From: Planococcus sp. SK3692
Lineage (GTDB): Bacteria > Bacillota > Bacilli > Bacillales_A > Planococcaceae
NCBI RefSeq assembly: GCF_028890485.2
Contig: NZ_JARCHV010000001.1
Span: 968,698-1,032,697 of the forward strand
DNA length: 64,000 bases
Direction: 5' to 3'
The position numbers were made by a program, and so were the translations under genes. Shown in pieces: positions 54,063-62,762 of the stretch (the stretch's first letter is position 1; every line of letters starts with the position of its first letter). Under the pieces are notes generated by a model. That model was not told the origin of the DNA. It was given only the letters and a program-made list of their open reading frames with translations, and did not search any database.

Positions 54063-54231
54063 TTCACTGTCCCCTCCTACAGCTCACAATTTTCTCGAAT
54101 CCTCAGCAAATGACATCTTTCATCACTCATTCATGAAGCTTCTCACAAAGAAAGAGTTGTTTTATTGATTTTAAGCTACTCCGATTGCTGCGGGCCGTCA
54201 ATTTTGAAGTGTCGGATTTCAATATAAAAAA

Positions 54232-54254
54232 TCTCCTGCTAGCGAAGCGGGAGA
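54232..54254 (-). terminator. Terminator-like hairpin without an evident gene
   Basis: Stem TCTCCTGCT / AGCGGGAGA with a 5-base loop; the minus strand continues TTTTTT. No intact minus-strand gene ends just upstream of it. Confidence 0.6.
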
Positions 54255-54396
54255 AAAGGAAAAATTGTTTAGAACCATCTTGCATATTCAAGCATCATTC
54301 GAGACCAAGTTTAACTTCTTTTTTAAGACTACACCCGCATTGGTCCTTCTTTCTCGGAATATAAACAATAAATAAGTTGGTCCAATGGTTTTTTAA

Positions 54397-54588
54397 GATT
54401 ATGAAATAAAACTATTCTCGGCTGAATTCACTAAGACCTCTCACCCGACTTATACGCAGCTGAGTGAACAAACTCCTGACCATCAGGTACGTCGACGACC
54501 AAAGCGGGTGGTTGGTGACTCGCTACGAAGATGCTAAAGCTGTTCTGTGGCCCGTTCTTTCCGTGCTGAAATTTTTTTATGGGAGTGG
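54397..54588 (+). pseudogene. Frameshifted remnant of a cytochrome P450 N-terminus
   Basis: The plus-strand frame through 54412 reads LFSAEFTKTSHPTYTQLSEQ, which aligns with the start of the intact P450 at 46797 (LFSPEFTRNPYPAYERLREQ). After HQVR a shift of one base is needed, and the next frame reads SGWLVTRYEDAKAVL, matching LGWLVTRYADAEAVL. A weaker continuation (LKFFYGS for SKLFGGS) ends near 54588. No start, heme region or remainder of the gene is present. This is a decayed relic of a P450 gene related to the one 7 kb away. Confidence 0.8.
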
Positions 54589-54597
54589 AAACAAAAA

Positions 54598-54622
54598 ATC
54601 CCCTCGTCAAAGACGAGGGGAT
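54598..54622 (-). terminator. Strong minus-strand terminator-like hairpin
   Basis: Perfect 11-bp stem (ATCCCCTCGTC / GACGAGGGGAT) with an AAA loop; the minus strand continues TTTTTT. The nearest minus-strand gene stops 190 bases upstream at 54815, so it may terminate that transcript. Confidence 0.75.
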
Positions 54623-54814
54623 CCACGGAAGGAAACAAAACAGAACTATTGGTCGTCGACCGTCGCTTGCTCTTGGTTGGGTATCGGTAACAGGTAACTG
54701 TGTAATGGGGAATGGGTCATTGGTTTGGCCATTTACCATTTTGAGCAATTGTACCGAAGCACAAAGGAAAGGGTTCCTTCCGTGCCTTGAAACGGAGTCT
54801 CACCGCCCCAAGGA

Positions 54815-55330
54815 TCAGAAATATTTTTCACTATCGAAATCGAGCACGATCGAATAGTTTTTTGTATTGACCGCATTCGACAAGCGGTTCGCAAGACGAT
54901 CGGTCTCGACCGCTTTCAATCGGTATTTCTCCGGATCGAACATCGCAAGCCGGACAATCGGTACACCTTCTCCGTAACCAAACTGAAGCTCTTCTTTCAC
55001 AGCCGTTCCAAACTCCTTGAACTTCCGGGCTTTCGCACGCAGCTGTGTCGCGAGTTCGATTGCTTCCACAATCGTCAATTCTTCCCCGTCAAAGCCCACA
55101 GTATTTTCGTAATTCGCACGGTACATCAATTTATCCAACAACCGGAAATCGTTTCGGATATCATCGATTTCTTCTTCAACTTTTGACAGCGAACGGGCTT
55201 GCTTCGGCTTCTTATCTCCCTTTTCCACTTCCACAAACGCCACACGATCCATCTCTTCCTCTAATTCATGAATGCGTTTGGCTAATACACTTTTCAACTT
55301 CACCGCTTCTGCCAGCGAAATATTCGGCAT
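54815..55330 (-). CDS. DIP1984/septicolysin-like coiled-coil protein
   Basis: 171 residues, mostly helical. SLAEAVKLKSVLAKRIHELEEEM (key parts LAEAVKLKSVL and RIHELEEEM) starts a coiled coil; LTIVEAIELATQLRAKAR is the central conserved block; and YRLKAVETDRLANRLSNAVN leads to a final IVLDFDS. This layout resembles the DIP1984 family, sometimes called septicolysin-like, whose function is not established. No signal peptide. The name is tentative. Start has an AAGGAGACT site. Confidence 0.62.
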   Translation of the reverse strand: MPNISLAEAVKLKSVLAKRIHELEEEMDRVAFVEVEKGDKKPKQARSLSKVEEEIDDIRNDFRLLDKLMYRANYENTVGFDGEELTIVEAIELATQLRAKARKFKEFGTAVKEELQFGYGEGVPIVRLAMFDPEKYRLKAVETDRLANRLSNAVNTKNYSIVLDFDSEKYF

Positions 55331-55465
55331 ACTCTAGTCTCCTTTAATTCGGAATGATTCTTTTATTACATAGATTAGCAGACCCCCTATTTTTTTACAA
55401 TAAACAAAATCCTTAATACAATTTGCGGCGGTCCTATGATTTTGAAGTACCGGTTTTTGTGCATC

Positions 55466-55497
55466 AAAAAGCTCCGCCAGCAAGGAACTGGCGGAGC
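55466..55497 (-). terminator. Terminator of the GGDEF-EAL gene
   Basis: Perfect 10-bp stem (GCTCCGCCAG / CTGGCGGAGC) with 7-base loop; the minus strand continues TTTTT. Confidence 0.88.
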
Positions 55498-55544
55498 TAG
55501 CAATAATTCCAGCGAATAGCCGAAATGCGCATGGTCCTGTTGAA

Positions 55545-58340
55545 TTATGAATGGTGTGAATCGCTTGTTGAAATAGGCTCAAGCCAATCCATATATGTGC
55601 CCAGTTCTTCTACTTCCAACGGTTTGCTGTAATAATACCCTTGAATGTTAAAGCAGTTTCTCGCAGCGAGAAACTCCAGCTGCTCTTTTGTTTCCACGCC
55701 TTCTGCGATGACATTCAAACCCAGGTTTTGCGCGAGCGTGATAATCGTGCTTGTAATGGCCGAATTGTTTTTGTCGCTTAAGATATCGACCATAAAGGAA
55801 CGGTCTATTTTCAATGTATCGATCGGAAAGTTTTTCAAATACCCTAACGATGAATACCCAGTGCCGAAATCATCCAAGGCGATTTTGATGCCCAGCATCT
55901 TGAGATCCCTCATTTTATCGAGTGTCATATGGGTATTTCTGAAAATCTGATTTTCGGTCAATTCAATATGCAGGCATTCAGGAGATGCGCCGGTTTGCGC
56001 TAAAATGCATTCAATCATCGACACCAAATCATCTTCTTCAAACTGCCTGCCGGACAAATTCACAGAAACCGACATCTCCGTACGGCCTTCGTCATGCCAT
56101 TTTTTCAATTGCATGCACGCACTCTCCAGCACCCATCTTCCAATCGGCACGATCAAACCGGTCGCTTCGGCTGTCGGGATGAATTCCACTGGGGATATCA
56201 TCCCGCGAGTCGGATGATTCCAACGGATCAAGGCTTCAGCTCCCGTCACACGTGCTGTTCTGCAATCGACTTGCGGTTGGAAATGAAGCAGCAGTTCATC
56301 ATTCTCCAATGCTTTATACAATGCATTTTCAAGAAAGATGCTCTCCATATTGCGGGTATTCATTTCACTTCTGAAGAAATGATAGTACGTGCCGGATTTC
56401 TCTTTTGATTTATACATCGCAGCGTCGGCGTTTTTAATCAACACTTCTGCAGTTTCCCCGTCTTCAGGAAACATGCTGATGCCGATGCTGGCTTTGATAT
56501 GAACTTCATTGCCTTTCAATACAAAGGTGTCGGAAAACGACTCCACCAGCTTACCAACTAAATCCATCAATTCTGTTAAACTGTCGAAACCTGGCAACAC
56601 AATGGTGAATTCATCGCCGCCTTGACGTGAAACGAATGCTTGATCCGGCACGTAGCGATTGATCCGATCGGCAACGTCTTTCAATAGAATGTCCCCGTAG
56701 CTATGTCCCAAACTGTCGTTGATGATTTTAAAGCGGTCCAGATCCAAGTACAAGACAGCCACCTTCTGTCCGGACAGTTTCGCCTTTTCGATTTCCTGGT
56801 TTAAGAAATAGTCCAGTAGCGCACGGTTAGGCAAGTCAGTCAAATGGTCATAATAGGCGAGATGGGTAATTTCCTTTTCCAATTGCTTTCGCTTCGTAAT
56901 ATCGCGGAACGTGACAACTTCACCGATAATTTCCCCTTCCTCTTTAACAGAGGACACTACATATTCAACGGAGAAATCGAGCCCATTCTTTTTTCGGAAC
57001 TTCAAATCTTGTTTCACAGCGAATGACGCGGTTGATAATACGATGTCTTTATTCAAAAGGATGCTATAGGACTGCCCTATGAGTTCGCCTTTTGCATATC
57101 CCAATGTCGCTTCTGCTGCCCGGTTGCAAAAAGTGATTTTCCCTTCCAAATCCAGACCAAAAATTCCTTCTTCTACAGAACTCAAAATCAGTTCATTCTC
57201 ACGCCCCAGACTCTTCAACTGGGCAATGACTTGATTCAATTTGATATTTTTCACACTTATTTCTGAGGTTCTTTCCTGTATCAACAGCTCTTGTTTCTCC
57301 ATATAAAGCAGATTGGATAAAGTCGAAGCCGTCGCTTCAGTAACGGATTGCGCGAGGTCAATAGCTGAATCACTGAAAACCGCTTCTGTTTTGTCAAAAC
57401 TCACGAGTACCATAGCCCCCAGCATTTCACCCATCGTGACAAACGGAAGAAACAACATTCGCTCGATGCCAAATGTTTTGCACACTTCTTGATTCACCCG
57501 GCTGTCTGTTTCCACATCCAGAATGTATAAAGGCTTTTTAGAGCGCATGACTTCCTGAAATGCTAGATCTGTTGAAGGATCGAACGCCATTTCTTCATGT
57601 CTTTCCAGCCATTCTTTTTCATTCCATTCGCTTTTAACACTTAAATGGGATGGTTTTACTTTAGTGCCGGCTACTGGATCTAATAAATGGACGCCGATAT
57701 TGTCATTTTCCAAGACCTTTCCAGTATAGGAAAGGCAAATCTCCATTACTTCAGGCATCGATGAACTCATCGACAAATCTCGCGTCAAGTCCAAGAGCAT
57801 CTGTTTCTCAATCAGGAGACTTTCTTTGCGTTTTAAATTATTTACATTCCTGATGGCCACCCCAGCCATGTTGACATACGCTTCTACTGTTTGAATTTCA
57901 TCGACCGTCAACTCCATTGGAATCCCATAGTCGAACAAGAACACAAGTCCAAACAACTCGCCTTCATAAGAAATCGGGAGTGCCAATAAAGATTTGATAC
58001 CAAAGCCAGCGACAGCCCGGGGGTCAGGGCGGGGATCGTTTGCGGTATCTGGGATATAGATGGTTTGCTGCGTCTCAATTACTTCTTTCGCCAACAAATC
58101 AAAGTCAGTATCCACCACATGCATATCGAGCGTCATGCCGTTGATGACTTCCGGTTTCCCTACATACCCACGGAACCTTCCATCTTCCTGAGGCAAATAG
58201 ATACCCACCGAATCACAACGCACAACTTCTTCTGAAATGGCCATGACCACTTGTTCAAGCAACGGGCGAAGTTCCAGGTTTGTGTTGATCAATTTCGTGA
58301 TATGTGCCAAGCGGGAGTATCTTGTTTGATTTTTTTCCAT
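55545..58340 (-). CDS. GAF-GAF-PAS-GGDEF-EAL cyclic-di-GMP signalling protein
   Basis: 931 residues and no membrane segment. Two GAF domains (about 20-170 and 180-350), a PAS domain (about 375-490, ending [12 protein letters not shown]), a diguanylate cyclase domain (about 500-665) with intact RQGGDEF, and a phosphodiesterase EAL domain (about 680-920) with [16 protein letters not shown] and VIAEGVET. Both output motifs look complete, so it could make or degrade c-di-GMP depending on signals read by the GAF and PAS domains. It is monocistronic with its own terminator. I see no PilZ or c-di-GMP riboswitch in the window. Confidence 0.9.
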   Translation of the reverse strand: MEKNQTRYSRLAHITKLINTNLELRPLLEQVVMAISEEVVRCDSVGIYLPQEDGRFRGYVGKPEVINGMTLDMHVVDTDFDLLAKEVIETQQTIYIPDTANDPRPDPRAVAGFGIKSLLALPISYEGELFGLVFLFDYGIPMELTVDEIQTVEAYVNMAGVAIRNVNNLKRKESLLIEKQMLLDLTRDLSMSSSMPEVMEICLSYTGKVLENDNIGVHLLDPVAGTKVKPSHLSVKSEWNEKEWLERHEEMAFDPSTDLAFQEVMRSKKPLYILDVETDSRVNQEVCKTFGIERMLFLPFVTMGEMLGAMVLVSFDKTEAVFSDSAIDLAQSVTEATASTLSNLLYMEKQELLIQERTSEISVKNIKLNQVIAQLKSLGRENELILSSVEEGIFGLDLEGKITFCNRAAEATLGYAKGELIGQSYSILLNKDIVLSTASFAVKQDLKFRKKNGLDFSVEYVVSSVKEEGEIIGEVVTFRDITKRKQLEKEITHLAYYDHLTDLPNRALLDYFLNQEIEKAKLSGQKVAVLYLDLDRFKIINDSLGHSYGDILLKDVADRINRYVPDQAFVSRQGGDEFTIVLPGFDSLTELMDLVGKLVESFSDTFVLKGNEVHIKASIGISMFPEDGETAEVLIKNADAAMYKSKEKSGTYYHFFRSEMNTRNMESIFLENALYKALENDELLLHFQPQVDCRTARVTGAEALIRWNHPTRGMISPVEFIPTAEATGLIVPIGRWVLESACMQLKKWHDEGRTEMSVSVNLSGRQFEEDDLVSMIECILAQTGASPECLHIELTENQIFRNTHMTLDKMRDLKMLGIKIALDDFGTGYSSLGYLKNFPIDTLKIDRSFMVDILSDKNNSAITSTIITLAQNLGLNVIAEGVETKEQLEFLAARNCFNIQGYYYSKPLEVEELGTYMDWLEPISTSDSHHS

Positions 58341-58720
58341 AGGTCAAACCTCCAATACCAACTCGCTCGCCACTATATGCGGTGACAAAACAAGACAGTT
58401 TACTTATCATCTTTTTACTATCTATCAAGTTTTTAATTTTTTAATATGTGTCACTTTACTACTATATTACCGTATAAAAAAATAGCTTAAATAGTTATTT
58501 TTTACTTTTATTCTATGATTTAGTTCTCTGCATTGAGTGTTATCCCAGTTATTCAAAGAATTTACGGAGCTGAAATGAGCGACACATGCCAAATTCACTT
58601 GAAAACCGGCCAAAACGCTAAAAAAAGAGGAAATACTTTCACAACACAAAAAACCCCAAGAATGCCCTTCAGACATACACTGGAGTTTATTGTGATTTCT
58701 TTTTAGATGATCCTTAACTA
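58341..58720. other. AT-rich gap upstream of the GGDEF-EAL gene
   Basis: 380 bases. The half nearest the GGDEF-EAL gene is very AT-rich and presumably holds its promoter. A weak stem (AAACTCC pairing with GGGGTTT near 58651-58690) reading into T on the minus strand may terminate the secreted-protein gene. I see no gene in it. Confidence 0.5.
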
Positions 58721-59620
58721 TTATTTGGCATACTCTTCGGCGATCGTGCCCAGTAAAATTCCAATCAACTGGCCTTTAAACGCATCCGGTACCGATTCAC
58801 CATTTGGATTTTTGTAGTAGAGGACTTGCTGTTCTTCCTTATATTCAAATCCAAGCGCTGTCAACTTAGTGATTAAAGAGACCGGCAATTCATTGCTGCC
58901 TGTCAGTTGTTCAAAGTGGAGGCCTGCATAAATGGATACGTCCACATCATCCAGGCTGGATTCGAGAATGAATAAATCGCGGTCGCTTTTTACAATCCAT
59001 TGCCCTTTGGAATTGATGGCTAGCTGTTTGCCTTCCAAGCCTGAAATCCCTGCCAGATTCACTCCAAAAATTTGGTTGATCAACACGTTCACTTCTGATC
59101 CACTAAGTACATAATCGTATTCTTTCAGATAGCGGTCCATGACTTCATTTTTCGACATATTCATGATCCGCTCGTCCTTTTTGGTGGAATCTTGCTCTTC
59201 TTTCAGCGAAACGCGCAAGCTCTCCATAATAGATCCCGGATAAATCGACAGTTTGCTGCCATAATCCTTTTTCGACACATAATTTAAGTCGATTTCAAAC
59301 ACCTCATCCACTGCTCGACGAATTTCGTTGCCCTTTAGTTTTTTGCCAAACGAAGCCAAATAGTACTCCAATACTTTTATTTTCGGCAGCTGGTTGAGAG
59401 TCGTTTCGAGTTCAGGGGATTCGGGATTTATCCCCAAAGCCTCTCCGACTGCTTTCATAACTTTTTTTGAATACTTGGCATCTAGCTGCGCAACTGATTC
59501 ATGTGTTTGCACTTTGATGTCTCCTGCTGATTCATGGGCCGAAACATTGCCTGCCGTTCCGATCAATAAAATAGAAGTTGCCATGGCTAAAACCATAGAT
59601 TTTCTTACATCGATTTTCAA
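58721..59620 (-). CDS. Secreted protein of unknown function (TTG start)
   Basis: About 299 residues. From TTG 59620, which lies 5 bases after AGAGGG, a standard signal peptide (about 1-28, ending NVSAHES) is produced. A longer reading starts at a GTG 18 bases upstream but overlaps the ribosome binding site. The mature protein is largely helical and contains two similar segments, EYYLASFGKKLKGNEIRRAVDEVFEIDL and RYLKEYDYVLSGSEVNVLINQIFGVNL (key shared pattern: G-E-(I/V)-x5-(V/I)-x2-(V/I)-F-x-(I/V)-(D/N)-L), suggesting an internal duplication. I do not recognise the family. Confidence 0.7.
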   Translation of the reverse strand: MKIDVRKSMVLAMATSILLIGTAGNVSAHESAGDIKVQTHESVAQLDAKYSKKVMKAVGEALGINPESPELETTLNQLPKIKVLEYYLASFGKKLKGNEIRRAVDEVFEIDLNYVSKKDYGSKLSIYPGSIMESLRVSLKEEQDSTKKDERIMNMSKNEVMDRYLKEYDYVLSGSEVNVLINQIFGVNLAGISGLEGKQLAINSKGQWIVKSDRDLFILESSLDDVDVSIYAGLHFEQLTGSNELPVSLITKLTALGFEYKEEQQVLYYKNPNGESVPDAFKGQLIGILLGTIAEEYAK

Positions 59621-59925
59621 ATGATTCCCTCTTTTCACTTATTAGTTTTTATGCTTATTTTATCACAATTAAAAATGACGATAGTAGTTATTTTGAAATA
59701 TATATTTGAATAAAAGTTACAATTTTATTTGATAACCATTCATTATTACAGCAATAAATTATTAGCTCTCTATAATAAGGATGACGTGAATATGACGTTC
59801 CTACGGCAGGTACAAATCTCCAAAACCAACAAACTATTGGAAATGTTTTTCAAGCTTTCCTTGCTTTTCCCTGGAATTTGTTTTAAGGTGAACAACATCA
59901 ACCAGTAATTAACTTAATAATCGAT

Positions 59926-60031
59926 TTCTTATCAAGAGAGACAGAGGGATTTGGCCCTATGAAGTCTCAGCAACCGCCCTGATTCAGGACAAGGTGCTAA
60001 TTCCAATAGGCGATAGCCTAGAAGATAAGAA
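59926..60031 (+). ncRNA. SAM-I (S-box) riboswitch
   Basis: The leader shows the S-box consensus: TTCTTATCAAGAGAGACAGA at the P1/P2 start, GGGATTTGGCCC, TGAAGTCTCAGCAACC, a C-rich/GG pairing arm, AAGGTGCTAATTCC, and the closing strand GATAAGAA that pairs with TTCTTATC at the 5' end. It senses S-adenosylmethionine and is followed by a terminator (60050-60087), so high SAM should stop transcription of the downstream methionine-synthase homologue. The same arrangement is known for B. subtilis yxjG and yxjH. Confidence 0.95.
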
Positions 60032-60049
60032 GAATGCATTTTCCATTAA

Positions 60050-60087
60050 CGGGGCTTTCTTCTTTTCGAAGAAAGCCCCGTTTTTTT
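60050..60087 (+). terminator. Riboswitch-controlled terminator
   Basis: Perfect 13-bp stem (CGGGGCTTTCTTC / GAAGAAAGCCCCG), 5-base loop, then seven T. TCTTC-rich bases of the stem can pair with the GAAGATAAGAAG end of the aptamer to form the antiterminator. Confidence 0.92.
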
Positions 60088-60129
60088 ATTTCCACCACCC
60101 ACACTAAAAACAGAAAGAAGGAATTTCAC

Positions 60130-61257
60130 ATGACCCATTCAACTATTCAAACGAACCCAAGACTAACAACTGCCCCATTCAAGGCGGATCACGTCGGGAG
60201 CTTATTGCGCCCCGACAGTATCCACGAAGCACGCAAGCAATTCAAAGAAGGCATCATCACCGCGGAACAGCTGCGGGAAATCGAGACGACAGAGATCAAG
60301 CGCATCGTCGACAAACAAATCGACGTCGGCCTCAAAGCAGTGACGGACGGCGAATTCCGCCGTACGTTCTGGCATACCGACTTCATGGCGCATATCAATG
60401 GCTTTGAAGGCTACACGCCGGAAAAAGGCTATCAGTTCAAAAACGTTGAAACGGAAGCTTATGACGTACGCAATATCGGTAAGATTTCGTTCAATGAAAA
60501 CCATCCGTTCCTCAGCGATTTCATTGAATTTAAGGAAATCGTCGGCGGCCGCGCGGTTCCCAAACTGACAATTCCGAGCCCCAACCAATTTTTCAATCAA
60601 GGCATCCGCGACGAAGCCATCTATCCGGATTTAGAAGACTACGCGAAAGACGTCATCCAATCTTACCGCGATGCTCTCCAGGCGTTTTATGACGCCGGTG
60701 CGCGCTATATTCAAATCGATGATGTCTATATCGCAGGGCTTTCATCTCCCGACATCCCATTCAACGACGGCAAATACAACCGCGACTATTTGATCGACTT
60801 GGCGCTTCGCGTCGTAAACGGCGTGTTAGAAGGCAAGCCGGAAGACCTCGCCGTGACAACTCACCTGTGCCGCGGCAATTACCAATCCGACTGGGCCTTC
60901 GAAGGCAGTTATGCATTGATCGCGCCGACTTTGTTTGCGAAAGAAAAAGTCGACGGCTTCTTCCTTGAATACGACGATGACCGCTCCGGCAGCTTTCAGC
61001 CACTCGAGCATATTCCAAACGGTGGACCAAAAGTGGTGCTCGGCGTCTTCACTTCCAAAAACGGCGAACTCGAAGACAAACAAGCAATCAAAGCACGCGT
61101 CGCAGAAGCCGCAAAATATGTGCCTCTCGAGCAGCTATGTATCAGTCCGCAGTGCGGCTTCGCCTCAACTCACCACGGCAATCTCCTCACCGAAGAACAG
61201 CAATGGGACAAACTGCGCTACATCGTGGAAGTTTCTGAAGAAATCTTCGGAGAGTAA
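60130..61257 (+). CDS. yxjG: Cobalamin-independent methionine synthase-like protein (YxjG/YxjH family)
   Basis: 375 residues, equivalent to the catalytic C-terminal half of MetE. FKADHVGSLLRP opens the barrel, TDGEFRR is at about 77-83, the zinc His/Cys are in HLCRGN, a further Glu lies in FFLEYDDDRSG, and the last Cys is in SPQCGFAS. MetE-type enzymes methylate homocysteine or other thiols to give methionine; for the short homologues the methyl donor is less certain. The S-box riboswitch directly upstream supports a role in methionine supply. The ATG at 60130 follows AAGAAGGAA; the earlier frame would run through the terminator. Confidence 0.87.
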   Translation: MTHSTIQTNPRLTTAPFKADHVGSLLRPDSIHEARKQFKEGIITAEQLREIETTEIKRIVDKQIDVGLKAVTDGEFRRTFWHTDFMAHINGFEGYTPEKGYQFKNVETEAYDVRNIGKISFNENHPFLSDFIEFKEIVGGRAVPKLTIPSPNQFFNQGIRDEAIYPDLEDYAKDVIQSYRDALQAFYDAGARYIQIDDVYIAGLSSPDIPFNDGKYNRDYLIDLALRVVNGVLEGKPEDLAVTTHLCRGNYQSDWAFEGSYALIAPTLFAKEKVDGFFLEYDDDRSGSFQPLEHIPNGGPKVVLGVFTSKNGELEDKQAIKARVAEAAKYVPLEQLCISPQCGFASTHHGNLLTEEQQWDKLRYIVEVSEEIFGE

Positions 61258-61262
61258 ATGAC

Positions 61263-61295
61263 AAAAGGCAAGCGCGAATTTGCGCTTGCCTTTTT
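61263..61295 (+). terminator. Terminator after the yxjG-like gene
   Basis: Perfect 13-bp stem (AAAAGGCAAGCGC / GCGCTTGCCTTTT) with 6-base loop and T run. Confidence 0.9.
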
Positions 61296-61304
61296 GTTTG
61301 GAAT

Positions 61305-61390
61305 AATTGTGTCGTGCACAGGGACGATTCCGTGTCCCAAGCCACTCAAACCGCGGTTTCGGCTGCTCGAATTGTGTGATGCACAGGGAC
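61305..61390. repeat. Pair of 21-base direct repeats
   Basis: AATTGTGTCGTGCACAGGGAC (61305-61325) is repeated as 61370-61390 with two adjacent substitutions (GA for CG). The first copy is followed by GATTCC and GTGTCCC, which can fold back on the GGGAC end. Confidence 0.65.
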
Positions 61391-61405
61391 ACAGAAGGTT
61401 AGAGT

Positions 61406-61433
61406 TTGTCTGTTGACAGAAAAGTCGTACAAT
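61406..61433 (+). promoter_or_regulatory. Possible promoter of the aldo/keto reductase gene
   Basis: TTGTCT (61406-61411), 16 bases, TACAAT (61428-61433), 38 bases before the start codon. A TTGACA also lies in the spacer at an unsuitable distance. Confidence 0.4.
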
Positions 61434-61470
61434 AAAAAAGAACGTTCGATAAAGAGGAGGAAATATTTCC

Positions 61471-62289
61471 ATGACAAATGATAAGTTTTTCACTTTCCAT
61501 AATGGCGTTGAAATTCCCACTATCGGATTTGGCACCTGGCAAATTCCGAATGAAGAAGCTTATGCGGCAGTAACGACTGCTTTAGAAAATGGCTACACTC
61601 ATATTGATACTGCCTTAGCCTACCAGAATGAGAAAAATGTTGGAAAAGCGATTCGAGATTTCAACCTGTCTCGGGAAGAGGTCTTTATCACCAGCAAGCT
61701 TCCCGCTGAAATTAAAGGCTACGAGGCAACATTGGCAGCTTTTGAAGAAACGATTTCAAATCTCGGAGTCGATGTTCTAGATCTTTATTTAATTCATGCG
61801 CCTTGGCCATGGGACGAGGTCGGAAAAGATTGTACAGAAGGAAATATTGAATCTTGGAAAGCGATGGAGAAGCTTTATAAGGACGGCAAAATTCGGGCAA
61901 TCGGCGTTTCGAACTTTTCGGAAAAAGATATTCAGGCGCTTTTGGATTCCTGCGACATTGTACCGATGGCGAACCAAATCCCGTTCTATATCGGCCGCGA
62001 TCAAGCGAGCCTGCTACAATTTTGCAAGCAACATAACATTGTCGTAGAAGCATACTCCCCGCTGGCAACTGGTCAAATCTTGAACAACCCAGAAATCAAA
62101 GAAATGGCTGCTAAATACAGCGTCACCCCCGCTCAATTGTGCATTCGTTATTGTCTGGAGCATGGCACTTTGCCGCTTCCGAAATCAACGAACAAAGAAC
62201 GCATCGTTGAAAATAGTCAGTTAGCGTTCACCATCTCTCCAGAGGATGTTCAAAAGCTTGATGCTTTTGAAGATGTTCGCGCCAAATAG
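61471..62289 (+). CDS. Aldo/keto reductase (AKR5-like, 2,5-diketo-D-gluconate reductase type)
   Basis: A 272-residue NADPH-dependent barrel reductase. IPTIGFGTWQIPN opens the barrel; catalytic residues are Asp in HIDTALAY, Tyr in the same motif, Lys in ITSKLP and His in YLIHAPWP. IGVSNF and PLPKSTNKERI (cofactor phosphate site) are typical. It belongs to the broad group reducing aldehydes such as methylglyoxal or diketogluconate. Start follows AGAGGAGG. Monocistronic. The exact substrate is unknown. Confidence 0.87.
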   Translation: MTNDKFFTFHNGVEIPTIGFGTWQIPNEEAYAAVTTALENGYTHIDTALAYQNEKNVGKAIRDFNLSREEVFITSKLPAEIKGYEATLAAFEETISNLGVDVLDLYLIHAPWPWDEVGKDCTEGNIESWKAMEKLYKDGKIRAIGVSNFSEKDIQALLDSCDIVPMANQIPFYIGRDQASLLQFCKQHNIVVEAYSPLATGQILNNPEIKEMAAKYSVTPAQLCIRYCLEHGTLPLPKSTNKERIVENSQLAFTISPEDVQKLDAFEDVRAK

Positions 62290-62290
62290 A

Positions 62291-62314
62291 AAAACCGCCT
62301 TTGGGCGGTTTTTT
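62291..62314 (+). terminator. Terminator after aldo/keto reductase gene
   Basis: Stem AAAACCGCC / GGCGGTTTT with TTTG loop and T run, immediately after the stop codon. Confidence 0.9.
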
Positions 62315-62401
62315 CAGAATGTTGAAGAACTCTGATAGACAGATATTAAATTGAAAGCTGACGATCTTTTCGACATTAAAAAATCAATGACTTATTCAAG
62401 T

Positions 62402-62593
62402 ATTTGGAGAAGCGTTTGCTCGTAACCCCTTCTGCTCAATAATGCTGCGCATTACTTCGCAAAGATAAGTTCTCACGTAGTTCGATCTTATCTTTCCTGT
62501 GGGATTAGCGGGTTTGAGAGACCCCGCAGGAACGCAGTGACGAGGAGGCTCGATTCCCGCCCCACGGAAAGCGAGCAATAGGCTTCGGAAAAT
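62402..62593. repeat. Dispersed intergenic repeat, copy 2
   Basis: About 190 bases homologous to 28130-28380, without the extra hairpin insertion found there. Shared blocks include GCGCATTACTTCGCAAAG, TAGCGGGTTTGAGAGACCCC and CGATTCCCGCCCCACGG. It is flanked by similar terminator hairpins at 62291-62314 and 62625-62649. Confidence 0.75.
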
Positions 62594-62624
62594 ACAACTA
62601 CTTTGCTTTCTCGACAAGCTGTAA

Positions 62625-62649
62625 AAACTGCCTGTGGGCGGTTTTTTTT
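62625..62649. terminator. Second terminator-like hairpin beyond the repeat
   Basis: Stem AAACTGCC / GGCGGTTT with TGTG loop and a long T run, nearly the same sequence as the terminator at 62291-62314 on the other side of the repeat. Confidence 0.8.
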
Positions 62650-62762
62650 ATTTTTCTGTCTAACTCATTACCAATCAAGTTTAGGTGAACAGCCCTTTTG
62701 TCAATGAGCTTACTCTGCTCATGAACATTGATCGCTCTTGCGTATCTAGGTCAGATTTTCAA

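Larger units (their letters stand above)
54063..54814. other. Decayed intergenic region
   Basis: A 750-base gap without an intact gene. It holds two hairpins oriented as minus-strand terminators (54232-54254 and 54598-54622) and a frameshifted P450 fragment (54397-54588). The rest shows nothing I can name. Confidence 0.7.

Noticed and set aside
54464..54697. Open frame starting in the P450 relic
   Set aside because: Its recognisable part is one half of the frameshifted P450 fragment and it then runs through a terminator hairpin, so it is not an intact gene.
60034..60129. 32-codon extension of the yxjG-like gene
   Set aside because: It passes through the riboswitch terminator stem; the ATG at 60130 has the ribosome binding site.
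62396..62617. 73-codon minus-strand frame in repeat copy 2
   Set aside because: Entirely repeat sequence, sharing LAFRGAGIEPP with copy 1; it has no ribosome binding site and is best read as non-coding.
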